64,000 nt of DNA from Sambucus nigra (taxonomy: Eukaryota > Streptophyta > Magnoliopsida > Dipsacales > Adoxaceae). Numbering within the stretch: the first letter of the stretch is position 1; every line of letters begins with the position of its first letter. The notes beneath the pieces were generated by a model. It saw only the letters and a list, made by a program, of their open reading frames with translations, did no database searches and was not told the DNA's origin. Of the stretch, positions 55,574 to 64,000 are shown one piece after another. The stretch covers positions 698,483,257 to 698,547,256 of the forward strand of contig OX422209.1 in assembly GCA_949130495.1 (NCBI GenBank), given 5' to 3'. Position numbers and translations under genes: made by a program.

Positions 55574-56112
55574 TGATGTAAAAAATTAGATTTGACCTAA
55601 TTAGTTTAATCACAGATAAAAAGAGTAATGAAATAATAGACAATTGATTTTTAAAGTGGTACATCCTTGCAAGAATAGCCTACGTCCACTGTTTTTGTTA
55701 TTGCTGACTGTTTGTTTGGAATTCTCGAGGTATGATTTTCTCAAGAAATTCCCATCCCCCCCAATGAGGAGGTTACGATGTATTTATAGCCTCGAGGCTG
55801 TACAAATGAAAGGACAATGCGCTGTTATATAGTAGACATGTACATCTGTATGATAATATATGAGCATTAAATGCGCAGTCATCTCCTTGATTATCCTGAT
55901 TAGAATGCTAAGTTGCTCGGACTGCCTAAGTAGCTCGGACCGCCTAAGTAGCTCGACTCGCTCGAGCTGCTCAGGGCCCCTGAGTTCCTCGTGGCTTTTT
56001 GGTTGCTCGGTGATCTTGAGTTTCTCGGTAGAAGTATACATATTTTCCACGTTAGCAGACATGTGTCTATAAGTGAGTAGTTAATGTCAGCAGACTAAAT
56101 TTGGTATCAACA
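55574..56112 (-). repeat. Element F 3' LTR (539 bp)
   Basis: On the minus strand it starts TGTTGATACC and ends TTTTACATCA. It aligns with the split LTR of element C. A minus-strand TATA box (GCTATAAATA) is at 55781-55790. Several GAGCTGCTC/GCTCGGAC-like words occupy 55905-55985. The 5' partner is outside the window. Confidence 0.78.
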
Positions 56113-56124
56113 GAAGCCCCCAAT
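56113..56124 (-). other. Element F polypurine tract
   Basis: The minus strand reads ATTGGGGGCTTC, immediately before the TGTTGATACC of the 3' LTR. Confidence 0.75.
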
Positions 56125-56536
56125 GTTTCATAGTTTGATGTTGAAGAAAAGTATGGAACATTCTTCTTGGAAATTGCACTCGTTGTATAATTTTCGGGAG
56201 AGCATTCGCTGTATATAACTTCTTTTTGGGTGCACAGTATCAGGCCTCATAAATATTTTGAATTTTCATGACCGCTTCGATATTTGTGCTCTTTTTCTTC
56301 TTTTAGCCGCCGAATACGCAAACGTCTTTCTTATTAATCATTACCTTTCTCTATTCTCGAGGTAAAGTATTTAAACAAGGTAAAAATCCTATTGTCTTCT
56401 ACTTTTCAAACCTGTGTCTTCAAACTTTTAATTTCTTCTCTATCTTGTGAGTTCGTTTCTTCCATTGTTCGTTGTCAATTGATTCACTATTCTCCTGTAA
56501 GCTCTTTTTCCTTCTCTTTTACTTATTTTGTTCATC
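56125..56536 (+). promoter_or_regulatory. Leader and candidate promoter of the element F antisense genes
   Basis: TATTTAAAC at about 56368-56376 is TATA-like and is followed by a CT-rich stretch of about 150 bp before the ATG at 56537, a typical plant 5' leader. No other gene is supported in this interval. Confidence 0.4.
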
Positions 56537-58772
56537 ATGGTTTACCCTGTTGAATCTCTTAACAAATTTCGTTCTGAATTTTCAATTCCTTCATAGGTCA
56601 TATTAGAAGAACTTTATGAACCCTCTGACTATTTTTCTTTGGCTGAGGGACATTGGTTCCCAAGTCTCTTTGTGGCCAAATGTGGCTTTTATTTTCCTCC
56701 AAATCCTTTATGTTTGGAGTTCTGTTAATATTTTGACGTTGTTCCTGCAAGAACAACGCCAAATACCTGGAGAATAGTTAATGGAGTCCATAGGTTAATC
56801 CAAATTCATGGAACCCATTTAGGAATTCCAGAAATTATGTTTTGCTATAGATGGGTTGTCAGTGATAGTACTTTTTATTTAAAAACTAGGTTTTTGAATA
56901 GGGCTTTAGCTGTCAATCTTCCAGATGCCAATAGGGATTACTTTGAACATGGGGTTGTTATGAAAAATTGGCAAAATGCTCCATTAAATGGAGATGATGT
57001 ATATCAGGGTCCCAGGTCTCCCCCTTATGGCAATGGAATAGGTTGTTTTTTATTTTTTGAAATCTCATTTTCTTGATGTTTGATAAAATGCATCACTGAC
57101 ATGTAATTTTTATTATTTGCAGTTGACAGAAAAAGAAAATCTCCAAAGGAGACAGAGATTAATTTAAACCATTTGAAACTTATCTGGAGTTTGCACCAGT
57201 CTGTGGCCGAGGAACACATTAGGTTGGCCTCTTACTTGTTGCAGTACAAGAGTTACACTTCATCCTTTACTGCTCGTCCATTGGTGGTGGACATTGACCA
57301 AGTACCAGCTGCTGATACTAGTGTGGAAGGTTCTTCGTCAGAGTCAAATATTCCTATTGGTGACATAATGAAGAGAAGAAAAGATCCTTCCTTTTTCGAC
57401 AAGTCTGATTCTCCTGTTGTGGAGGCAAAGAGAAGTAAAAATGATGTCCCAGAAGAGGGGGTAAAGACTGTAGAGGTACCCCCTTCTGATGCTACCAAGA
57501 AATTTGGCGAGAAGCCCCTATGGCTCCGAGAAAGATCATTGAAAATTCCCCTGTCGTCCCAAGCAAGATTGTTGCTATCACTCCTCCTAGTGAGGTTATT
57601 GTCATATCACCAACTAAAACAACGTACTTAGTTGAGAATGTTCCTGTTCCTCCAAGGAGGTTAAAGAAAAATCTTTCTGAGAGACTTGCTGAACCAGTCT
57701 CTCAACCATCATCTATTGAAGGTGGTGTTTCAACTTTTATTCCCCCGAGCTCCGCTGTGGGCTTAGTAAAATCTTGGACTATCCCAGAGGTCCCTGATAT
57801 TGAAAACTCTCTTACTCGTGAGAGAGTTACTGCTCTAGCTGCTCAACACATTGCCTCAGTAAGTATTATTGATCTGAGCCTTTCATTTTTTAATGCTATG
57901 TTCATACATTGACTTAGAGTTATCTATTTTCTCAACTGGTAACGTGTTTCAATAGCATTGTAAAAAGGGATGAAGCCATCAGGGCCTCCAGTTCCTCGGA
58001 TGGAGTAGAAAAGTCTTTTACTGGTTTAACCCAATATTTGAAAGACTCTCATTAGAAGTATGAGGAAAGTAAAGTTGCTTGGGAGAAGCAGGTTAAGTCC
58101 GTTGAGCAAGAGAGAGATTGATCTTTGGAAGCCTCCAAAGGATTGGAGAAGAAATTGAGAGAGTTTGAGAAGAATAATAAAGAGCTTGAGGCGAAGCTCA
58201 AGAATGTTGAAGAGATTGAGAATAAGCTCAAAATTGCTGAAGGGGAAGTTGTTAGACTTCATGATGTTGATCGTCAGAAGAAGGAGGTGGAAGGGAAATT
58301 AAAGGATGCCTAGGAACTTCTGATTGAGAGGACTTCCTCAGAGAAGGCAAAAAGAAGAAATGCTGTTAAGAAGTCCTTCAGCGCTGATTGGGACAAAGGC
58401 TGGAATAAAGGTCTGGCTGCTATGTCCTCTCAAATGAAGTTTGCCAGCCTTAAGTATTTCAGGGATGGATGGGTTGCAGCTCTGCAGGAGCTAAAAGTCG
58501 CTGAGAATTTTGAACTGTTCCAGCGACACACTCATGTCCCTCTTCCCTCTCCTGGAGAAGAAGAAGAGGATGAAGCTGCCTCCGAAGAATCTTCCATGAT
58601 AATTAGGGACCAGGTCCCTGCTGTTGAACCTTGCTCCAAGCATCCCCAACCAGCAAACACTTCTGCCGAGCAACTTTTATTTCCCTCCGAACAACTTTTA
58701 TTGCCCTCCGAGCAACCAACCTTTTCGTCCAAGCCTTCTGAGGAAATCTTAGGAAATAAGGAGAAGGTGTAG
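56537..58772 (+). pseudogene. Element F antisense gene 1 (gypsy-associated basic coiled-coil protein)
   Basis: Exon 1 (56537-57041) has two stops (TAG near 56595, TAA near 56727) and reads LAEGHWFPSLFVAKCGFYFP, LEFC-stop-YFDVVPA, PNTWRIVNGVHRL and NLPDANRDYFEHGVV. An intron 57042-57122 (GTTG...TTTGCAG) joins exon 2 in frame at VDRKRKSPKETEI, a basic, possibly nuclear-targeting motif. A frameshift near 57515 precedes KSWTIPEVPDIENSL; a GTAAGT donor follows at about 57859. The rest is a coiled coil (58125-58313) and a C-terminal module with YFRDGWVAALQELKVAENFE and an acidic tail ending at TAG 58770. It runs against pol. Same domain class as the antisense genes of D and G (Transposase_28-like). 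Function unknown. Confidence 0.68.
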
Positions 58773-58940
58773 AGTTGTTCGGATCTTTCTTTTGTTTATT
58801 GTTGAATGTAATTTTGGACTATGTACTTCTTTTTGCGATGAAATAAAATTCAAACTTTTGGTTGTTTGTCTTGACTTATTCTTCTACTTGCTCTGTCTGC
58901 ATTCTTATTGATTCTTTCTATCTCTTTTCTTTACTAGTTT

Positions 58941-60224
58941 ATGGCTAGGATGGAACTCTTGTCAGCTCATGACACCAAACTGATGAAAAAATGCAATGAT
59001 TATTTGAAGGCTGGTCGTGCAGATATGAATGATGCTCAAATCATTGATATCCTGGGTTTAGATGCTTCTGAATGAGCAGTCGAAGCTTACCAGTATCTGA
59101 AGTGTTTGCTCTATCGTGCAGTAGCCAATAATGTGGCATATTACGAGATGATTGAAGATCTCCAGGGTACCATCGATGAACTCCAATAACAATATAAGGA
59201 GTCTTCTACCCTTTTGCACCAAGGGTATGAGAAAAAATATCAACAACTGAGTGATGACAAAGGATATGATAAGTTTATCTCTACTTTTGAGAAAAAAGAG
59301 AGCATTTTGAAACTTGAGGTTGAAGAACACATGCATATCGCCAAGTTGTTGGAGCAGGAAAACCTTATTTTGCAGGGAGAGATTGAACAACTTAAGTCTG
59401 TCGCATATTCCTCGGGGGCCCTGGTCCCTGTCACTGGTGAAGGTTTCTTTTTCTTGGAAGTCGAAAACGCCAACTTAAGAGATGAATTGGAAACTGTAAA
59501 AAGAGCTGGACCTTCCATATCTGCTCGTGGACGAGCAAGATCTTCTTCTCGGGGACGAGCAAGGGTTGGTCGGATCTCTATTGAAGATGCAAGAACTCAA
59601 GAAGCTTTGGAAAATCAGGCAATTCAATTGATGGAAAAGAACCAGGCTTTAGGAGAGATGTCTAAGGAGAATCTGGACCTCAGCGAGCAACTTCCCACAT
59701 AAATCTCTGCCTTGGAAAATAAGGAAATCCCGGTGAAGAATCTCCACGAGCAACTGGAGAGGTTAACTTACCAGTTCCACAAATACCCCAGAGAATTTTA
59801 GATGGCTGGCTACAACGAAGCCCTTTACCATCTTGATGATCGAATTCAGCAGCCAAATAATGAAGGGTACCAGCAAGGGTGGCTGAATGCATTGTGCGTG
59901 TTAAAAGTGGAGCGGGGTCACTACTTGTGGGATTATTATGATCCTGGATTGCTTGAGTTTCCCGTGCCTCCTTTTAAGATCGACATGAGTTGGATTCCTT
60001 CTCGGAAAATTCCTCAGTGCTTGATTTCAAAGTACCTCGGCGGTTACAGTCTTCATTCAAGTTTTGACATATCTCGCCCAGAGCATTTGCTTGATTGGCC
60101 ATCAGTGATGAATGTTCGAATGCTTCAAGATGTAAATTTCATAAACTCTCCTTATGCTTTAGATGATCCTCTTGCTGGAGTAGAACCTGTTTCGAAGGCA
60201 GAAGGAAAAAAACCAATAGAGTAG
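58941..60224 (+). pseudogene. Element F antisense gene 2, coiled-coil protein of 427 codons with four in-frame stops
   Basis: One frame from ATG 58941 (MARMELLSAHDTK) to TAG 60222-60224 without a frameshift, interrupted only by TGA 59073, TAA 59187, TAA 59700 and TAG 59799, each one C-to-T step from CGA, CAA or CAG. Residues 60-200 are heptad-rich. An Arg/Ser patch (ARGRARSSSRGRARVGR) lies at about 195-211, then a second coil, and a C-terminal module with EGYQQGWLNALCVLKVERGH and DYYDPGLLEFPVPPFKID. It begins 168 bp after gene 1, with an AATAAA (about 58841) and a TTTACTAG acceptor-like site between, so it may be a separate gene or a spliced extension. I recognise no family. It ends 225 bp before the minisatellite. 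Confidence 0.65.
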
Positions 60225-60449
60225 GATCTTTGATGTAATGACTTGTAATTTTCCCAACATATGTAATTTTTCTTAATTTGAATGAAGAAATTTTTTCAAC
60301 TTTTGCTATTTTATTTTCTTCTAAGTATTTTGCAGAATATCTTTGTTTTGTGAATACATGCATATTTCGATATGTTTTATTTTTTGATTATAGTGACCTA
60401 TCACTCTTTGATTCTAAGCAATGAAACGACTTACATCCCATGATCCTGC
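60225..60449. other. Spacer downstream of antisense gene 2
   Basis: AT-rich 3' flank of the antisense gene with TGTAATTTT and TTGAATGAAGAAA words. The 3' flank of antisense gene 1 (58795-58865) has similar words in the same order. Confidence 0.45.
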
Positions 60450-61045
60450 TGAGTTTAACCAACCGGAGTTGATTGCAATTGATTTACCAACCAACCAGAG
60501 TTGGTGGATGTTGATATTCGACCAACCGGAGTTGAAGGAGATTAATTTTTCGACCAACCGGAGTTGGTGGATATTGATTCCTGACTTACATCCCATGATC
60601 CTGCTTACTTTAACCAACCGGAGTTGATTGCAGTTGATTTGCCGACCAACCGGAGCTGGTGGATATTAATTCCCGACCAACCGGAGTTGGAGGAGATTAA
60701 TTTGCCGACCAATCGGAGTTGGTGGATATTGATTCCCGACCAACCGGAGTTGGTGGATATGGATTCCTGACCAACCGGAGTTGGAGGAGATTAATTTGCC
60801 GACCAACCGGAGTTGGTGGATATTGATTCCCGACCAACCAAAGTTGGTGGATATTGATTCCCGACCAATCGGAGTTGGAGGAGATTAATTTGTCGACCAA
60901 CCGGAGTTGGTGGATATTGATTCCCGACCAACCGGAGATGGAGGAGATTAATTTGCCGACCAATCGGAGTTGGTGGATATTGATTCCCGACCAACCGGAG
61001 TTGGAGGAGATTAATTTGCCGAACAACCGAAATTGGTGGATATTC
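60450..61045 (-). repeat. Element F 3' UTR minisatellite, about 18 monomers of 31-32 bp (63-bp dimers)
   Basis: GACCAACCGGAGTTGG recurs about every 31 bp, alternating with spacers GTGGATATTGATTCC and AGGAGATTAATTTGCC, so the higher-order unit is about 63 bp. Each monomer is an inverted repeat: on the minus strand ACCAAC, loop TCCG, GTTGGT. It lies between the end of pol (61170) and the antisense genes. Open frames across it on both strands (for example 60421-60627 and 61071-60697) are repeat artefacts. Confidence 0.92.
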
Positions 61046-61169
61046 TGAACATGATGCATAATGCGTAGCACTAATACTCCGAAAGAATTTCAACAAAAAG
61101 AGAGAACTGGGTAAAACATTTAACACTTTATTCATACTAAAGAAAACTGCATTTACATAGGGATCCCAA

Positions 61170-62474
61170 CTACTGATAATACTTGCGTAGATGCTCTGCA
61201 TTCCATGCATTCTTAAACTCTTCTCTCTCCAAGGTTTTAATCCTGTATGTCCCTAGTCGAACAACTTCTGTTACTCTGTAGGGTCCATGCCAGTTAGCTT
61301 ACAGTTTGTTGTGCTTTTCAATTACTTTCTTCAGCACATAGTCTCCTTTCTTCAAATCACACTTCTTTACCCTTTTGTTATAAAAAAGAGTTGTTCGTTG
61401 TTGGTATGCAGCATTCCTGATTGTTGATTCTTCTCTAACTTTTTCGAGCATATATAGATCTAATCGCCTCATCAAGTCACTGATAGGAGAATTGAAATTT
61501 AGCACCTTGTGTGTGGGTAGGCCCAACTCGGCAGGTATAACAGCCTCACTTCCAAAGGCCATCATGTATGGAGATTCTCCTGTTGCTGTTCACGGTGTAG
61601 TACGGTAAGCCCATAACATAGAATGTAGCTCGTTAATCCAATTTGCCTTTGCATCATCCAGTCATTTTTTTAAACCATTCATTAGCGTTCTATTCGTCAC
61701 CTTAGTTTTTCCATTGCTCTGGGTATGGCCTGGTGCAGAGTGGGTCTTCAATATATTTGACTGATGACAATATGCAGCGAACTCCTCGTTGTCGAACTGA
61801 GTTCCATGATCTGTGATGAATGCATGGGGAAGACCATATCTACAAATGATGTTCTTCCAAATAAATTGATACACCTTATCATATATCATATCAATAAGAG
61901 GCTCAGCTTCTACCCATTTAGTAAAATAATCTACAGCGACCACGAGGTACTTAAATCTTCCTCGGGTCGTTGGAAGTGGCCCGACCAAGTCTATTCCCCA
62001 CATGGAGAATGGCCAAGGAGACGTGATGGGTGTTAGCAATGCTTGGGGAGTTCTTCGGATAGAGGAGAAACGTTGACATTTATCACACTTCTTGGCATAA
62101 GATGTACAATCAGCTCTCATCGTCGGCCAATAATACCCCTGTGCTGTTATTCTTCGCAAGAGTGTCCGACTTGCTACATGGGCTCCAAAAGACCGTTCAT
62201 GGACCTCTTCAATCAAATTTTTCACCTCGGAGGGGTGGACACATCTTTGTAACACCGCTATAATTCCTCGTCTATATAAAATTCCATTGGTCAATACATA
62301 ACGAGCAGCTTTAAACTTCAATTTTTTGGCTGCGAGTCTATCATTTGGCAAATCCCCCTCCTCAATATAGGCCCTAATGGGATTCATCCAAGATGGTCCT
62401 AAATCAAGGGTAACGAAGTTTATCATTAGATCCTCGTTTATGCTCCGATCAACTAGAATTTCTATGGGGATTAT
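61170..62474 (-). pseudogene. pol: Element F integrase
   Basis: Mostly one frame. The zinc-binding domain shows [23 protein letters not shown] and KKCDKCQRF. The catalytic core has [15 protein letters not shown] (first Asp) and [15 protein letters not shown] (second Asp), but the third position reads NGKTKVTNR where Glu is expected (NGQTEVTNR in element D), so the DDE triad is broken by a GAG-to-AAG type change. A stop at 61662-61664 splits the core. The C-terminal part (61565-61299) has GSEAVIPAELGLPTHKVLNF, another stop near 61299, and WHGPYRV...LRKYYQ ending at TAG 61170. The protein would integrate the cDNA. Confidence 0.83.
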
Positions 62475-62885
62475 TCTTCGTAGCTCGGTGTGTGTGGCTG
62501 AGGCTAACCGAGCTAAGGCATCTGCTCTTGAATTCTCCAATCTTGGTATTCTAATTAACTGCGCTGCGTTAAATCTCGATACAATCTCCATTGCGTTTGC
62601 ATGATATTGGATCATTAATTCTCCTTTTGTTGCATACACTCCCAACATTTGATTTACAATCAACTGTGAGTCACTGTATACAACGACCTGCTCCGCTTTT
62701 ATAGTTTTGGCTAGATTGAGACCCATGATCATAGTTTCATATTCAGCTTCATTATTAGAAGCCTTAAATTAAAAATGCAGAGCATAATCCACATTAATTT
62801 TATCAGGGTTGTTTAAAATAACCCCTGCTCCACTGCCTGTGGTGCAAGAAGAGCCATCTACATATAAATTCCACACAGGTATCTC
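62475..62885 (-). pseudogene. Element F second, archaeal-type RNase H
   Basis: Contains [40 protein letters not shown] and [20 protein letters not shown], then [18 protein letters not shown]. The catalytic Asp of YVDGSS, Glu of EAEYE, Asp of YSDSQ and Asp of SRADA are all present. One stop (62769-62771, TAA for CAA) separates the first strand from the rest. This extra RNase H is diagnostic of the Tat lineage. Confidence 0.82.
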
Positions 62886-63496
62886 ATTGTCAAATTCTTG
62901 GTCAGATAGAGTTCCTCGGTGTAATATTTGATGCTTTCTTTTATCCTCCTCCAACGCTTCTCGCTGCTCGTTGATCATCCTTTCTTGCTCGTCTACCCAC
63001 TTAAGTTGATCGGTGTTAAAATTTGATGATTCTTTAACATCCATAGGCTGGTCGATATTCAACTTTTGCTCTTCGGAGGTGTCTGGATAGGTGAACTCTG
63101 CGATGAAATATGCCACTTCTTGCCCTTTGAGTGATGACTAGGCTCATAAATTATATCGTATTATCCCAATTCTACAACCCAATACATCAATCTTCCTGAT
63201 TTCTCTGGTTTGTGCAGAGCTTGCCTTAATGGCATGTCTGTATACACAACTATAGTATGAGCTTAGAAGTATGGCCTCAGTATTCTACTTGCTTCGATTA
63301 ATGCCAGTGCTAACTTTTCCAGCCTTAGATATCTGATCTCTGCTCCTCGGAAGGCCTTGCTAGTGTAATAGATGGGTTTTTTCACTCCATCCTCCATTCT
63401 TATCAACGCCAAGCTAACTGCATTCTCTGAAACTTCCAGATACAAGTATAATTTCTCTCCCATCACTGGCCTGGACAACAATGAAGGTGATCCCAA
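62886..63496 (-). pseudogene. Element F first RNase H and connection region
   Basis: The frame 63496-63263 reads GEKLYLYLEVSENAVSLALI, KKPIYYTSKAFRGAEIRYL and LEKLALALIEASRILRPYF; after a TAA it continues with AHTIVVYTDMPLRQALHKPE. The frame 63116-62886 begins AYFIAEFTYPD, with a linker of charged residues before the archaeal-type RNase H. This gypsy RNase H has decayed relative to cellular enzymes, which may explain the second one. Confidence 0.76.
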
Positions 63497-64000
63497 TTAC
63501 TTCTTCAATTCTTGAAAGGCCTTTTCGCATTCATCATTCCACTCAAAAGTCTTTCGGAGTGTTATGAAGAATGGGAGACATCTATCAGTTGCTCGTGATA
63601 CAAACCTATTAAGTGCCGCAACTCTCCCTGTGAGACTTTGCACTTCCTTCTTCGTCGTCGGAGATCGCAGCTCCAATAGAGCCTTGATCTTTTCAGGATT
63701 CGCCTCAATTCCTCGTTGGTTAACAATATATCCGAGAAACATGACCTCTCGTACTTCGAATATGCATTTGGTGGGATTCAACTTCATTTGATATTCCTCT
63801 AGTTGATTAAAGGTCTGGCCTAAGTTAACTAGATGATCAGCAACTTTCTTGCTCTTCGTTAGCATATCGTCAACATAAACTTCCATGTTATGACCGATTT
63901 GCTCTGCAAACACCTTGTTCATCAACCACTGATATGTAGCACCTATATTTTTAAGTCCAAAAGGCATAACATTATAACAATAAGTTCCCCTTGGGGTGAT
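63497..64000 (-). pseudogene. pol: Element F reverse transcriptase, C-terminal part, cut by window edge
   Basis: Open from the window end to TAA 63497-63499. It shows MPFGLKNIGATYQWLMNKVF, MEVYVDDMLTKSKK with the YVDD active site, MKLNPTKCIFEVREVMFLGY, NQRGIEANPEKIKALLEL, and the start of the connection domain, VQSLTGRVAALNRFVSRATD. The sequence is close to element D RT (same NQRGIEANPEKIKALL), so F and D are sister families. The N-terminal RT, protease and gag lie beyond 64000. Confidence 0.85.

Larger units (their letters stand above)
55574..64000 (-). mobile_element. Element F: Tat-group gypsy element with two antisense genes, 3' part
   Basis: Minus-strand element running off the right edge of the window. 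From right to left: RT, RNase H, archaeal-type RNase H, integrase, minisatellite, two plus-strand antisense ORFs, polypurine tract and 3' LTR. Long open stretches and mainly nonsense damage show it is younger than elements B, C and D. It is the most informative copy for this element type in the window. Confidence 0.88.

Noticed and set aside
60421..61210. Open frames across the element F minisatellite
   Set aside because: The repeat unit lacks stops in several frames; the proteins are pure repeats of the unit and change frame freely.

Overview
The window is a block of nested transposable elements from a flowering plant with a repeat-rich genome. I find no host gene, rRNA, tRNA or CRISPR array. 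A plant origin is supported by tRNA-Asp, tRNA-Arg-like and initiator-Met primer-binding sites, by Ty3/gypsy elements of the Tat, Athila-like and Tekay types, by a SIRE-type Ty1/copia gag, by a CACTA transposon carrying a Ptta/En/Spm accessory gene, and by a Tourist-like MITE. The species cannot be named; a eudicot is a guess.

Layout. A (1-5548, +) is a non-autonomous Athila-like LTR element carrying one unrecognised ORF. It sits inside the reverse transcriptase of B (5549-~13354, -), a Tat element with a long LTR. B in turn interrupts the protease region of C (~13355-15488 and 34511-34924, -), a second Tat-like element. The 5' LTR of C was split by D (15489-34510, +), a Tat element with gag, protease, RT, two RNases H and integrase, all full of stops. 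The 3' LTR of D was split by E (26797-33757, -), a young gag-only copia element with a perfect 5-bp target duplication. Then come G (about 34925-37095), the antisense end of another Tat element; H (38328-42462), a deleted CACTA element; a tandem Tourist-like MITE dimer (42707-44063); J (about 44887-46906), a decayed LTR; I (46907-55545, +), a Tekay-type gag-only element with 3.1-kb LTRs; and F (55574 to the window end, -), a relatively well-preserved Tat element.

Most noteworthy. D and F share an architecture. Pol ends, a minisatellite of about 63 bp period follows, and then comes a gene on the opposite strand that points back at pol and is bounded by the 3' LTR. The two minisatellites are unrelated in sequence, yet each monomer folds into a hairpin. 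F carries two consecutive antisense ORFs, one with an in-frame GT-AG intron and one of 428 codons with no frameshift, whose only defects are four stops explainable as C-to-T changes. G keeps a homologous copy of the first antisense exon. These antisense genes belong to a known but poorly understood accessory class in Tat retrotransposons; the two-gene arrangement and the hairpin minisatellites at the convergence point deserve study.

Decay. Most disabling changes are CAA, CAG or CGA turned into TAA, TAG or TGA, as expected from deamination of methylated cytosine in silenced repeats. All functional statements come from sequence patterns read by eye; no database search or folding program was run.
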